DNA of 64,000 bases from Fimenecus sp045595185 (GCA_045595185.1 JAZNZX010000074.1:1-64000), one strand, 5' to 3'; positions 23,020 to 32,379 are shown, counted from the first letter of the stretch. Notes: generated by a model not told the origin, from the sequence alone. Program-made: numbers and translations.

Positions 23020-24513
23020 ATGATTTATACAAGTACAAGAGATAAATCAGTTCGCGTAACAGCTGCTGAAGCTATCGCAAAAGGAATTTCATCAGAAGGT
23101 GGACTTTTTGTTCCAACAGAAATTCCTGCAATTTCAAAGGAATTTATTGAGAAGCTTGTTCCTATGTCATACATAGAACGAGCAAAGGAAGTTCTTCGTC
23201 TTTACCTTACAGATTTTACAGAAGATGAACTTTCAATGTGCGTTGAGGGTGCATACAAAGCAGGTAAGTTCAGTTCAGAAAAGGTTGCACCATTATATAA
23301 ATTAAGTGATAAGGCTAATGTGCTTGAACTTTGGAGAGGACCAACTTGTGCATTCAAGGATATGGCACTTCAGTTATTGCCATATCTTCTTACAGTTTCA
23401 GCAGGTAAGACAGTTAAGGATACTGAAATTGTTATTCTTGTTGCTACATCAGGTGACACAGGTAAGGCAGCTCTTGAAGGCTTCGCTGATGTTCCAAACA
23501 CAAAAATTCTCGTATTCTATCCTGTTGACGGTGTAAGCCCAATGCAGAAGCTTCAGATGACAACACAGGAAGGCTCAAATGTAAACGTTTGTGCTATTGA
23601 AGGTAACTTTGACGATGCACAGTCAGGTGTTAAGAAGATTTTTACTGACAAGGATATTGAAAAGAAATTTAAGGAAAACGGTCTTGCATTTTCATCAGCA
23701 AACTCAATTAACTGGGGTCGTCTTGTACCACAGATTGTTTACTATGTATCTGCATATTGCGATATGCTTCAGAACGGTGAACTTAACAACGGTGAAGAAA
23801 TGAATGTTGTTGTACCAACAGGTAACTTTGGTAACATTCTTGCTGCATATTATGCAAAAAGAATGGGAGTTCCTGTAAAAACTCTTATCTGTGCTTCAAA
23901 TGCTAACAACGTTCTTACTGATTTCCTTACAAGTGGCACATATGATAAGAACAGAGATTTTTATTGTACAACATCACCATCAATGGATATTCTTATTTCA
24001 AGTAACCTTGAAAGACTTCTTTTCCACCTTTGTGGTGAAGATGATGTTCAGGTTGCAGAATGGATGAATTCTCTTAATAATGATGGTAAATATACAGTTT
24101 CTGCTGATGTTGCCGATAAGGTTAAGTCATTGTTTGCAGCGGGATGCTGTGATGATGCACAGACAAAGGAAACAATCGGAAAAGTATTCAAAGAAAAGGA
24201 TTATCTTTGCGATACACATACAGCAGTTGCAGTTAAGGTTTACGATGATTATGTAGAAAAGACAGGTGACAACACACCAACTGTTATTGCATCAACTGCA
24301 AATCCATATAAATTCTCTGCAAGTGTTCTCGCTGCAATTACTGATGAAATCAAAGCAGATAACGAATTTGATATGGTTGACGAACTTTTCGAAAAATCAA
24401 ATGAACCTGTTCCACAACAACTTGCAACACTTAAAGGCAAGGAACCTCGCTTTACAGGTGTAAGCAAGAAGGAAGATATGAAACAAGTTGTATTTGATAT
24501 GTTAGGTATCTAA
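23020..24513 (+). CDS. thrC: Threonine synthase
   Basis: 497 residues, the long-form (bacterial/fungal type). It converts O-phosphohomoserine to threonine with PLP. The PLP-binding Lys lies in WRGPTCAFKDMALQLLP (about 104-120). Further family signatures are LVATSGDTGKAALEGF, the phosphate cup VVPTGNFGNILAAYYAKRMG and NINWGRL-type NSINWGRLVPQ. SD AAAAGGATG. It is a single-gene unit with its own promoter and terminator, and the homoserine genes are not nearby. Confidence 0.97.
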   Translation: MIYTSTRDKSVRVTAAEAIAKGISSEGGLFVPTEIPAISKEFIEKLVPMSYIERAKEVLRLYLTDFTEDELSMCVEGAYKAGKFSSEKVAPLYKLSDKANVLELWRGPTCAFKDMALQLLPYLLTVSAGKTVKDTEIVILVATSGDTGKAALEGFADVPNTKILVFYPVDGVSPMQKLQMTTQEGSNVNVCAIEGNFDDAQSGVKKIFTDKDIEKKFKENGLAFSSANSINWGRLVPQIVYYVSAYCDMLQNGELNNGEEMNVVVPTGNFGNILAAYYAKRMGVPVKTLICASNANNVLTDFLTSGTYDKNRDFYCTTSPSMDILISSNLERLLFHLCGEDDVQVAEWMNSLNNDGKYTVSADVADKVKSLFAAGCCDDAQTKETIGKVFKEKDYLCDTHTAVAVKVYDDYVEKTGDNTPTVIASTANPYKFSASVLAAITDEIKADNEFDMVDELFEKSNEPVPQQLATLKGKEPRFTGVSKKEDMKQVVFDMLGI

Positions 24514-24523
24514 ATAAAATATT

Positions 24524-24554
24524 GCGGAAGCCTGACTTAATTTCAGGTTTCCGC
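24524..24554. terminator. Bidirectional terminator between thrC and the DUF1540 gene
   Basis: 12-bp stem with one G-U pair (GCGGAAGCCTGA at 24524-24535 with 24543-24554), then TTTTAA for thrC. The reverse strand has CAATATTTTATTT. Confidence 0.8.
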
Positions 24555-24561
24555 TTTTAAA

Positions 24562-24720
24562 TTAGTTAGTTTCTTTCATTTTGAAAGTTGCACATCTTGT
24601 GTCATCACAGCAACAAGCATTATGTGTACCAACCTTAATACCGTCTGCTGTGCAGTTCATATGACCGTCGTTGTAAGTGCAGTGACAAGCGTCACAAGTA
24701 ATGTTCTTATTCTTATCCAT
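24562..24720 (-). CDS. DUF1540-containing small cysteine-rich protein
   Basis: 52 residues from the ATG at 24720, chosen for its GGAGG SD eight to nine bases upstream. A single DUF1540 domain is seen: CDACHCTYNDGHMNCTADGIKVG with further Cys residues (NACCCDDTRCATF). The eight or so cysteines suggest metal binding. Such proteins are common in spore-forming clostridia, and no activity is established. It is convergent with thrC and divergent from the metallophosphoesterase. Confidence 0.85.
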   Translation of the reverse strand: MDKNKNITCDACHCTYNDGHMNCTADGIKVGTHNACCCDDTRCATFKMKETN

Positions 24721-24789
24721 TTTGCTGTTCCTCCTTTCAATGTTATTTTTTGAAGGACTTTTATAATTATTCATAGGAGAAATTTCTTT

Positions 24790-25479
24790 ATGTCCCTTTA
24801 TGCAATCGGTGATACACATTTATCATTTTCAGTTGATAAGCCCATGGATATTTTCAAGGGCTGGGACGACTATGCCCAAAGATTGGAAAATAACTGGCAA
24901 AAACTTATAGAAGATGATGATACAGTAATTATAAACGGTGATATATCATGGGCAATGAGCTTAGAAGAAGCAGAAAAAGACTTCCGATTTCTTCATAATC
25001 TGAAAGGAACAAAAATTATATCAAAAGGTAATCACGATTATTGGTGGAATACAGTTACAAAAATGAAAAAATTCTGTAAAGAAAAAGGCTTTGATTCCAT
25101 CAGGTTTTTACACAACAATGCGTACAGAATAGGGGATATTGCTGTTGCAGGCACTCGCGGATGGTTTTACGATGCCGAAAGTGAAAATATTGATAAAGTA
25201 ATGGCTCGCGAATGTGCAAGACTTCAACGCTCTATTGATGAAGCAAAAAAACTTGGTGGAGAATTAGTGGTTTTTCTTCATTATCCACCTACAAATATTT
25301 TGCGTGATTGTGAGCCTATTATGAATGTGCTTGTTGAAAATAACATTTCAAGATGTTATTACGGACATCTTCACGGTGGTGCAATAAAGGGTGCATTAAA
25401 TGGTGAAAAGAACGGAATAAATTTTCGTTTAGTTTCAGCCGATTATCTTGATTTTTGTCCTATGTTCATCGGTAAATAA
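24790..25479 (+). CDS. Cytoplasmic calcineurin-like metallophosphoesterase
   Basis: 229 residues. All five PF00149 motifs are canonical: GDTHLS (7-12), NGDISWAM (about 50-57), GNHDYWW (about 84), FLHYPP (about 160) and GHLHGG (about 195). No signal or membrane segment is present. SD AGGAGA is nine bases from the ATG. Length and WGW-type insert match the COG1768-like phosphohydrolases; substrate unknown. Confidence 0.9.
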   Translation: MSLYAIGDTHLSFSVDKPMDIFKGWDDYAQRLENNWQKLIEDDDTVIINGDISWAMSLEEAEKDFRFLHNLKGTKIISKGNHDYWWNTVTKMKKFCKEKGFDSIRFLHNNAYRIGDIAVAGTRGWFYDAESENIDKVMARECARLQRSIDEAKKLGGELVVFLHYPPTNILRDCEPIMNVLVENNISRCYYGHLHGGAIKGALNGEKNGINFRLVSADYLDFCPMFIGK

Positions 25480-25539
25480 TATTTTTTGCAAAAAACAACG
25501 TTTTTTCAATGAATTTATAGAAAAAACTTTTGGAAAATG

Positions 25540-25568
25540 TTGTAATTATGTTTTTTATGTGTTATAAT
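25540..25568 (+). promoter_or_regulatory. tig promoter
   Basis: TTGTAA (25540-25545), 17-base spacer and TATAAT (25563-25568), with a 5' leader of about 50 bases before the AGGAGG of tig. Confidence 0.65.
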
Positions 25569-25627
25569 ATTACGAATTTTGCGGTATTAAAAATACGGTA
25601 AACAATAATATTCAGGAGGAATATTTA

Positions 25628-27010
25628 ATGTTAAAGTCAACAAACAATGTAGAAAAGAATGTCTATGAACTCGAAATCACTATTGACGGTGAAAAATTTG
25701 AGGCTGCTATCCAGAAAGCATATCTTAAGCAGAGAAAAGACATCACAATCAAAGGATTCAGAAAGGGTAAGGCACCAAGAGCTTTCATCGAAAAGATGTA
25801 TGGCGAAGGTGTATTCTATGAAGATGCACTTGAACTCGTTTACCCGGAAGCTGTAAGTGAAGCAATTCTTGAGTCAAAGCTCGAAGTTGTTGGTTCACCA
25901 TATGACCTTGAAGTACCTGAAATCGGTAAAGACGGTGTTGTATTAAAGCTTAAGGTTGCTGTTAAGCCTGAAGTTAAGCTTGGCACATATAAGGGACTTA
26001 AAGCAACAAGACCTTCTTGTAAAGTAGCTGCTGATGAAGTTAAGGCTGAACTTGCTAAGATGCAGGAACAGAACTCAAGAATGGTAAGCGTTGAAAAGAG
26101 AGCAGTTAAGAAGAATGATATTGCTGTTATCGACTTTGAAGGCTTCGTTGACGGTGTTGCATTTGATGGCGGTAAGGCTGAAAAATATGAGCTTGCAATC
26201 GGTAGCGGTTCATTCATTCCTGGCTTTGAAGACCAGATTATCGGTCATAAGATTGGCGAAGAATTTGATGTAAATGTTACTTTCCCTGCAGAATATCAGG
26301 CAGACCTTGCATCAAAGGATGCTGTTTTCAAGATTAAGCTTCACGAAATCAAGGTTAAGGAGCTTCCTGCTCTTGATGATGAGTTTGCTAAGGATGTAAG
26401 CGAATTTGACACTCTTGATGAACTTAAGAAGAGCGTAAAGGCTCAGCTTGAGGATGCAAAGAAAGCAGACGCTGACAATAAGGTAATCAATGACCTTCTT
26501 GAAGAAGTTGTTAAGGGTATGGAAGTTGACATTCCTAACGCAATGATTGAAGAAGAAATTGATAATATTGTTAATAATTTCAACTACAGACTTCAGTCAC
26601 AGGGTCTTGACCTTAACACTTATCTTTCATACACAGGTATGGATATGGAAAAATTCAGAGAAGGCAACAAGGATACTGCTACTGAAAATGTTAAGTACAA
26701 CCTTGCTGTTGAAGCAATCATCAAGGCTGAGGGTATTGAAGCTACTGAAGATGAAATCAATGCAGAATATGAAACTGTTGCAAAGTCATATAATATGGAT
26801 GTTGAAACAGTTAAGAAGGCAATTCCTGCTGAATCAATTACAGCTCAGGTTAAGTCAAATAAGGCTGTACAGTTTGTTAAGGATAATGCAAAGATAACAG
26901 ACGAAAAGGCTACAAAGAAGGCTGCTGAAAAGAAGGACGGAGAAGAAAAAGCTCCTGCAAAGAAACCTGCAGCAAAAAAGACAACAAAGAAAGCAGCAGA
27001 CGCTGAATAA
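25628..27010 (+). CDS. tig: Trigger factor with lysine/alanine-rich tail
   Basis: 460 residues. This ribosome-bound chaperone and peptidyl-prolyl isomerase has an N-terminal ribosome-docking domain with GFRKGKAPR (about 43-51), an FKBP-type PPIase domain (IAVIDFEGFVDGVAF to FPAEYQADLA, about 158-230) and a C-terminal helical chaperone domain. After about residue 425 there is an unusual basic tail (KKAAEKKDGEEKAPAKKPAA, ending KKTTKKAADAE). SD AGGAGGAATATTT. It lies directly upstream of clpP-clpX, the usual order, but with its own terminator. Confidence 0.97.
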   Translation: MLKSTNNVEKNVYELEITIDGEKFEAAIQKAYLKQRKDITIKGFRKGKAPRAFIEKMYGEGVFYEDALELVYPEAVSEAILESKLEVVGSPYDLEVPEIGKDGVVLKLKVAVKPEVKLGTYKGLKATRPSCKVAADEVKAELAKMQEQNSRMVSVEKRAVKKNDIAVIDFEGFVDGVAFDGGKAEKYELAIGSGSFIPGFEDQIIGHKIGEEFDVNVTFPAEYQADLASKDAVFKIKLHEIKVKELPALDDEFAKDVSEFDTLDELKKSVKAQLEDAKKADADNKVINDLLEEVVKGMEVDIPNAMIEEEIDNIVNNFNYRLQSQGLDLNTYLSYTGMDMEKFREGNKDTATENVKYNLAVEAIIKAEGIEATEDEINAEYETVAKSYNMDVETVKKAIPAESITAQVKSNKAVQFVKDNAKITDEKATKKAAEKKDGEEKAPAKKPAAKKTTKKAADAE

Positions 27011-27031
27011 AATTATTGTTTAGGTGTTGAA

Positions 27032-27059
27032 GAATTGTCCCATACTATTAGGACAATTC
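27032..27059 (+). terminator. Terminator/attenuator between tig and clpP
   Basis: Perfect 9-bp stem GAATTGTCC (27032-27040)/GGACAATTC (27051-27059), then TTTAATACTTTT. Partial read-through to clpPX is possible. Confidence 0.7.
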
Positions 27060-27098
27060 TTTAATACTTTTCAAAGATAACTGAACGGAGGTTATATT

Positions 27099-27680
27099 AT
27101 GGCACTTGTACCATACGTTGTTGAACAGACAAACAGAGGGGAAAGACAGTACGATATTTTCTCAAGACTTTTAAATGACAGAATTATCGTTTTGTCAGAT
27201 GAAGTTAATGATGCAACTGCATCTTTGGTTGTTGCACAGTTACTTTATCTTGAGGGACAGGATAGCGAAAAAGATATAAGCCTTTATATTAACAGTCCTG
27301 GTGGCTCTGTATCTGCAGGGCTTGCAATTTACGATACAATGCAGTACATCAAATGTGATGTTTCTACTATTTGTATGGGTATGGCTGCAAGTATGGGTGC
27401 ATTCTTGCTCTCATCAGGCGCAAAGGGAAAAAGATTTGCGCTTCCTAACAGCGAAATTATGATTCATCAGCCATTAGGCGGAGCAAAGGGGCAGGCAACT
27501 GATATTAAAATTGCTGCTGAGCATATTCTCAGAACAAGGGATAAGCTTAATAAAATCCTTGCTGAAAACACAGGAAAACCTGTTGAACAGATTGCGGTTG
27601 ATACTGAGCGTGACAACTGGCTTTCAGCTCAGGAAGCAATGGATTACGGTATTGTTGATAAAGTTTTCTATAAGAGATAA
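27099..27680 (+). CDS. clpP: ATP-dependent Clp protease proteolytic subunit
   Basis: 193 residues. Catalytic triad: Ser in MGMAASMGAF (about 97), His in MIHQPLGG (about 122) and Asp in TERDNW (about 171). YINSPGGSV forms the oxyanion region. Together with ClpX it degrades tagged and misfolded proteins. SD GGAGG is seven bases from the ATG. Confidence 0.98.
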   Translation: MALVPYVVEQTNRGERQYDIFSRLLNDRIIVLSDEVNDATASLVVAQLLYLEGQDSEKDISLYINSPGGSVSAGLAIYDTMQYIKCDVSTICMGMAASMGAFLLSSGAKGKRFALPNSEIMIHQPLGGAKGQATDIKIAAEHILRTRDKLNKILAENTGKPVEQIAVDTERDNWLSAQEAMDYGIVDKVFYKR

Positions 27681-27691
27681 TAGGTGTTCTT

Positions 27692-29005
27692 ATGTCAAGA
27701 GATAACGATAAAGAAAGAAATGTCAGATGCTCCTTCTGCGGAAAAACACAGGAGCAGGTTGACAAGCTTATTGCCGGACCGGGCGTGTATATCTGTGATG
27801 AGTGTATTGAACTCTGTATGGGAATTATCGACGAAAACGGTAATATGCCTCGTCATAATCCCGGTAAAAAGGTTAAGCTTGAAGAAAAAGTTCTTCCTAA
27901 ACCACAGGAAATCAAAGCAAGACTTGATGAATATGTTGTGGGTCAGGATGAGGCTAAAAAGGCATTGAGCGTTGCAGTTTATAATCACTATAAACGAATT
28001 TATAACTGTGATGACAGCGGTGTTGAAATTCAGAAGAGTAATGTTGTACTCTTAGGACCTACAGGTGTCGGTAAGACTGTTCTTGCACAGACTCTTGCTA
28101 AAATCATTGATGTACCTTTTGCTATTGCCGATGCAACAACTCTTACAGAAGCAGGTTATGTTGGTGAAGATGTCGAAAACATTCTTTTAAGACTTATTCA
28201 GGCTGCTGATTTTGATGTTGAAAAAGCTGAATGCGGTATTATCTATGTTGATGAAATCGATAAGATTGCAAGAAAGAGTGAAAACCCGTCAATTACCCGT
28301 GATGTAAGCGGTGAAGGTGTTCAGCAGGCACTTCTTAAGATTCTTGAAGGAACTGTTTCCAATGTTCCGCCACAGGGTGGAAGAAAGCATCCGCAACAGG
28401 AATTTATTCAGATTGACACATCAAATATTCTCTTTATCTGTGGCGGTGCATTTGACGGAATTGAAAAGATTGTTGAAAAACGTGCAGGTAATAACGGACT
28501 TGGCTTTGGTGCGGAAATCAAGAATAAAGCACAGTTTCAGGAAGAAGATGTCTATTCAAAGGTAATAGCACAGGACCTTGTAAAATTCGGTCTTATTCCT
28601 GAATTGGTTGGTCGTGTTCCTGTTATAACAGCCTTACAACAGCTTTCAAAGGACGATTTAATAAGAATTCTTTCTGAACCTAAAAATGCCCTTTTGAAAC
28701 AGTTTAAGGCATTATTCAATATGGATAATGTTGAACTTGAATTTACCGATGATGCTTTGACAGCCATTGCAGAAATGACTCTTGAAAAGAAGACCGGTGC
28801 TCGCGGACTTCGCGGTATTATGGAAGGTGTTCTTATGAACATTATGTATGAAACTCCTTCTGACCATACAATATCAAAGATTATCATTACAAAGGATTGT
28901 GTTGACGGTAACGGTGAGCCTGAAATTATTCGTGATGACTCAAGAAAGCCTAACACTTTGACTTCAAAGAAAATCAACAAGTTTAATTCTAAAAAAGCAA
29001 TATAA
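27692..29005 (+). CDS. clpX: ATP-dependent Clp protease ATP-binding subunit ClpX
   Basis: 437 residues. N-terminal zinc-binding domain with four Cys (CSFCGKTQEQV and CDECIELC). The AAA+ domain has Walker A GPTGVGKTVLA (about 120), Walker B IIYVDEIDKIA and sensor RKHPQQEFI. The IGF-type ClpP-docking loop is recognisable in NNGLGFGAEI. It unfolds substrates for ClpP and starts 11 bases after clpP. Confidence 0.98.
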   Translation: MSRDNDKERNVRCSFCGKTQEQVDKLIAGPGVYICDECIELCMGIIDENGNMPRHNPGKKVKLEEKVLPKPQEIKARLDEYVVGQDEAKKALSVAVYNHYKRIYNCDDSGVEIQKSNVVLLGPTGVGKTVLAQTLAKIIDVPFAIADATTLTEAGYVGEDVENILLRLIQAADFDVEKAECGIIYVDEIDKIARKSENPSITRDVSGEGVQQALLKILEGTVSNVPPQGGRKHPQQEFIQIDTSNILFICGGAFDGIEKIVEKRAGNNGLGFGAEIKNKAQFQEEDVYSKVIAQDLVKFGLIPELVGRVPVITALQQLSKDDLIRILSEPKNALLKQFKALFNMDNVELEFTDDALTAIAEMTLEKKTGARGLRGIMEGVLMNIMYETPSDHTISKIIITKDCVDGNGEPEIIRDDSRKPNTLTSKKINKFNSKKAI

Positions 29006-29016
29006 TCTGATATAAT

Positions 29017-29038
29017 AAGCCACGGTTAACCGTGGCTT
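29017..29038 (+). terminator. Palindromic hairpin after clpX
   Basis: A perfect 22-bp palindrome (AAGCCACGG, central GTTAAC) followed by GTGATTTG. The U tract is weak, so this may be only a partial terminator before the EamA gene. Confidence 0.5.
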
Positions 29039-29057
29039 GTGATTTGTGGTGTGATAT

Positions 29058-29957
29058 ATGAAAACTAAAATTAAAGCTACATTTTTACTGTTCCTTACTG
29101 CAATTATCTGGGGCTTTGCCTTTGTTGCACAAAGAGTCGGAGCAGAATTTGTAGGTGCATTTACGTTTAACGGTGTAAGATTTATGTTAGGTGCTGCTTC
29201 ACTTATTCCTGTTATACTGTTATTTGAACGGGAAAAAATCAATAAAGCTGTTATCAAAAACAACTTGTTACCGGGTATTTTGGCAGGTGTTGTACTTTTT
29301 ATAGCATCTACATTACAGCAATATGGTGTTGAAATAACTCAAAGTGCAGGAAAAGCAGGTTTTCTTACAGGCTTATATACCGTACTTGTACCGTTAATCA
29401 GATTTGTTATGGGCAAAAAAACAGGAATACTCACTTTTGTAGGTGCAATTTTTGCTGTAACAGGATTATTTTTCCTTTGTATGACAGGTGATGAAATTAG
29501 CTTTGGGTATGGTGATGTTATACTTATTATCGGTGCATTCTTCTGGGCAGGCCATATTCTTGTTGTTGATAAATTTGTCAGCACAACAAGTCCTCTTAAA
29601 TTTAGTTTTGTTCAGTTTGTAATATGTGGATTATTGAGTTTGCTATGTGCATTGTTGTTCGAAGAAATTCAGTTTTCTGCAATTAAAAGTGCGGGAATTC
29701 CCATTCTTTATGGTGGCATTATGTCTGTCGGTGTTGCTTATACCTGTCAGATACTGGGACAAAGAGAGTCTGACCCTACATTTGCTTCCATTGTTTTTTC
29801 AACAGAATCAGTTTTCAGCGCAATTGGTGGTGCTTTATTACTTAATGAAATAATGAGCGGAAGAGGTTATCTCGGTTGTGTTTTAATCTTTATCGGAATT
29901 GTTTTATCACAGCTTAACAGTGATAAAATTATTAAAATGCTTAAAAGACAAAAATGA
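29058..29957 (+). CDS. EamA/DMT-family transporter
   Basis: 299 residues with ten predicted transmembrane helices in two EamA repeats (about 7-135 and 150-290). Motifs include AIIWGFAFVAQRVGAEF at the N-terminus and EAMAA-type TESVFSAIGGALLLNE in the second repeat. Members export metabolites such as amino acids or purines; the substrate is not predictable. It follows clpX by 52 bases and is probably read through in part. Confidence 0.9.
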   Translation: MKTKIKATFLLFLTAIIWGFAFVAQRVGAEFVGAFTFNGVRFMLGAASLIPVILLFEREKINKAVIKNNLLPGILAGVVLFIASTLQQYGVEITQSAGKAGFLTGLYTVLVPLIRFVMGKKTGILTFVGAIFAVTGLFFLCMTGDEISFGYGDVILIIGAFFWAGHILVVDKFVSTTSPLKFSFVQFVICGLLSLLCALLFEEIQFSAIKSAGIPILYGGIMSVGVAYTCQILGQRESDPTFASIVFSTESVFSAIGGALLLNEIMSGRGYLGCVLIFIGIVLSQLNSDKIIKMLKRQK

Positions 29958-29985
29958 CACTTTTATTACATTTCATTGTAAAACA

Positions 29986-30014
29986 TTGACTTTTTACTTA
30001 CTATTAAGTAAAAT
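29986..30014 (+). promoter_or_regulatory. Promoter of the sugar transferase gene
   Basis: TTGACT (29986-29991), 17-base spacer, TAAAAT (30009-30014). Confidence 0.7.
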
Positions 30015-30047
30015 GAGTGTAGATTTTTAGTGTTTTGGAGGCTATTT

Positions 30048-31415
30048 ATGAATATTATCCAAAAAGCACAACGAACAATTATTTTTCTGCTGAAATCATT
30101 GATGTATGCTTTGCTTATCGGAACATTTTTTGTGATTTTCGGCACAGAATATTCATGGATTATGCATTTATCAAGAACAACAGGTGTTACCTTTGTTACA
30201 TTCTGTGTCCTTGAATTGTCGCTTGTTTCAATTTACGGTGGTTATGCAATCGGCAGGTTAAAAAGTAAGCCGATTATTACTTCATTGTCTCTTGCAACAT
30301 TCGCAACTGACTTGGTTTCTCATCTTCAGTTGTGTATTATGAATGTTAATGAAAACAACAATGACCATTTCGTTTATGAATCACCGCATTTACTTGTTCT
30401 TGTAATTGCAATTCAGTTTGCATTGATTGTTCTTTTCACATATTTGGGACAGGCTGTATATTTCGGCATCAATAAGCCTGAAAAATGCTGTGTTATAACT
30501 AATTCAACACAAGCTCTTAATACCATAATGCCAAAAATCAAGCGATACAGAAAACAGTATAATGTTACTGATATGCTGCATTTTACATCACCTAATGTAT
30601 ATGACATTATGACTGAATGTGATACTGTTTTTATTTATGAAGTGCCTACAAAACAGAAAGTATTGTTTACTGAATTCTGTTATGCAAATAATAAAAATGT
30701 TTACACAAGCTTTGAAATGTCAGATGTTATGCTTATGGGCGGAAAGCCTATTTTCCTTGATGATAAGCCGATGGTGTCTGCCGTTATCCGTGATTTAAGC
30801 TTTGAACAGCGTTTCTTTAAACGCGCTATGGATATTGCTATTTCCCTTGTGGGTATAATCCTTACAGGACCTATTATGATTGCAACAGCAATTCTTATTA
30901 AAGCCGAAGATGGCGGAAGCATTTTCTTCCGTCAGAAACGAGCAACAAAGGGTGGAAAACTTTTTGATGTTTATAAATTCAGAACAATGACTGAAACAGA
31001 TAGTGTCAACGAATCAGCACAGACAAATGATAAACGAATTACAAAGGTCGGAAAGTACTTAAGAATGTTCCGTATTGATGAGTTGCCACAGTTTTTCAAT
31101 ATCCTCAAAGGTGATATGAGTGTTGTGGGTCCTCGTCCTGAAATGGTGGAAAATGTAAGCAAATATACAGCCGAGCTTCCTGAATTTTCATATAGATTGA
31201 AGGTTAAAGGCGGACTTACAGGATACGCACAGATAGTCGGAAAGTATAATACTTCACCAAAGGATAAACTTGTTCTTGACCTTATGTATATTGAAAAATA
31301 CAGCTTGTGGCTTGACTTGAAGTTAATTATGCAGACAATTACAGTTTTGTTTAAAGCGAGTGACAGTACAAAAGGCTTTGGCAAAACAGAAAATGAATAC
31401 GAATTTACAGAATAA
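30048..31415 (+). CDS. Polyprenyl-phosphate sugar-phosphate transferase (exopolysaccharide priming)
   Basis: 455 residues from the ATG at 30048 (GGAGG seven bases upstream; a GTG at 30030 has no SD). The N-terminal half has four transmembrane helices and a soluble Rossmann-like region. The C-terminal PF02397 domain starts near residue 260 (FKRAMDIAISLVGII) and shows FFRQKRATKGGKLFDVYKFRTM, RMFRIDELPQFFNILKGDMS and VGPRPEM. It transfers a sugar-1-phosphate to undecaprenyl phosphate to start a surface glycan. No further glycosyltransferases follow, so the rest of the pathway lies elsewhere. Confidence 0.93.
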   Translation: MNIIQKAQRTIIFLLKSLMYALLIGTFFVIFGTEYSWIMHLSRTTGVTFVTFCVLELSLVSIYGGYAIGRLKSKPIITSLSLATFATDLVSHLQLCIMNVNENNNDHFVYESPHLLVLVIAIQFALIVLFTYLGQAVYFGINKPEKCCVITNSTQALNTIMPKIKRYRKQYNVTDMLHFTSPNVYDIMTECDTVFIYEVPTKQKVLFTEFCYANNKNVYTSFEMSDVMLMGGKPIFLDDKPMVSAVIRDLSFEQRFFKRAMDIAISLVGIILTGPIMIATAILIKAEDGGSIFFRQKRATKGGKLFDVYKFRTMTETDSVNESAQTNDKRITKVGKYLRMFRIDELPQFFNILKGDMSVVGPRPEMVENVSKYTAELPEFSYRLKVKGGLTGYAQIVGKYNTSPKDKLVLDLMYIEKYSLWLDLKLIMQTITVLFKASDSTKGFGKTENEYEFTE

Positions 31416-31422
31416 AAGATTT

Positions 31423-31455
31423 AAAAAAGAGTTTCTTATTATGAAACTCTTTTTT
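31423..31455 (+). terminator. Terminator of the sugar transferase gene
   Basis: Stem AAAAAGAGTTTC/GAAACTCTTTTT (31424-31435/31443-31454) with a seven-base loop and a U-rich right arm. Confidence 0.85.
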
Positions 31456-31459
31456 AATA

Positions 31460-31488
31460 TTGTTAATATGCTTTTTTTATGATATACT
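31460..31488 (+). promoter_or_regulatory. Promoter upstream of the LCP-like gene
   Basis: TTGTTA (31460-31465), 17-base spacer, TATACT (31483-31488); this probably drives the LCP-like, transglutaminase and folate genes. Confidence 0.6.
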
Positions 31489-31518
31489 ATCTAAAAACTT
31501 TATTAAAATGGTGTAATA

Positions 31519-32379
31519 ATGGATAATAAAAATCTTTTTTCATATGAAAATAAAACGAAAAATAAGCTGAAGCCGTTTATTATTGCCTTCGGCATATTTA
31601 TTGTAGTTCTTGCGGTTTTTTCTACAATACTTTTTATGTATTCCCTTGATTTTGATATTAACAATCTTGTGGAATCAACGACGGAAGCTGTTGAAACAAC
31701 AACTGAAGAACCAAGTCAGATTTATTCTGTTGAAAATCTGTCAGGTAATTCAAACGTGATGTTTCTTATAACCGACGAGCAGGGGAAGGTTCAATCTGTT
31801 TTCTGTACTCTTGTTGATTTTGATAAAAAATCATTTATGGTGAAACAGGTTGACGGTGATGCACAGTACCTTTTCGGTAAAAACTATATGAGTATCAACA
31901 GTATTTATTCTGAAAAAAGTTTTAACGGCCTCAATAAGTATTTCAATGATAACTGGGGATTTTCAACTGATAAATATGCTGTATTTACAATGTCATCACT
32001 TCGAAAGTTCCTGTCATCATTTGACGGAATTTCCATAACTGTTACTGAAAACGTGGATTATAAATCTCCTTCCTTCAATCTTGAGCTCCAAAAGGGTTAT
32101 CAGTCACTTTCAGGCGAAAAAGCCTTGAATTATCTTATGGTTTGTAAGGACGAAAATAAAGAACGAGTTGTTTGCGAAATTATTTCATCAGTTTTAAAGC
32201 CTGAATATGCCGATAACGGTAATCGTCTATTCAAAAGCTTTGCTAACAATTCAAAAACAGATATTTCAATTATAGATTTTTCCGATTCATTGGATACACT
32301 CAAAACTTATTGTTATGCTGATGATAAATTTGCACCTGTACCTTTTTATGTGGAGGAAGTAAATGAAGAGAATTCGTGA
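31519..32379 (+). CDS. Degenerate LytR-CpsA-Psr-like membrane protein
   Basis: 286 residues. Short cytoplasmic N-terminus, one membrane helix (about 21-45), a Thr/Glu linker, then an external domain with the outline of an LCP fold: INSIYSEKSFNGLNKYFNDN, KYAVFTMSSLRKFLSSFDGI, then LSGEKALNYLMVC. LCP enzymes attach glycans to the wall. The Asp/Arg residues that bind the polyprenyl pyrophosphate (DSR-type motif and the YVR-F-R-D-x-R stretch) are not evident here. It may be an accessory or regulatory relative; similarity is weak. Confidence 0.6.
   Translation: MDNKNLFSYENKTKNKLKPFIIAFGIFIVVLAVFSTILFMYSLDFDINNLVESTTEAVETTTEEPSQIYSVENLSGNSNVMFLITDEQGKVQSVFCTLVDFDKKSFMVKQVDGDAQYLFGKNYMSINSIYSEKSFNGLNKYFNDNWGFSTDKYAVFTMSSLRKFLSSFDGISITVTENVDYKSPSFNLELQKGYQSLSGEKALNYLMVCKDENKERVVCEIISSVLKPEYADNGNRLFKSFANNSKTDISIIDFSDSLDTLKTYCYADDKFAPVPFYVEEVNEENS

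Noticed and set aside
30971..31384. 137-codon minus-strand frame inside the sugar transferase
   Set aside because: Antisense shadow of a conserved PF02397 domain; no SD or promoter.
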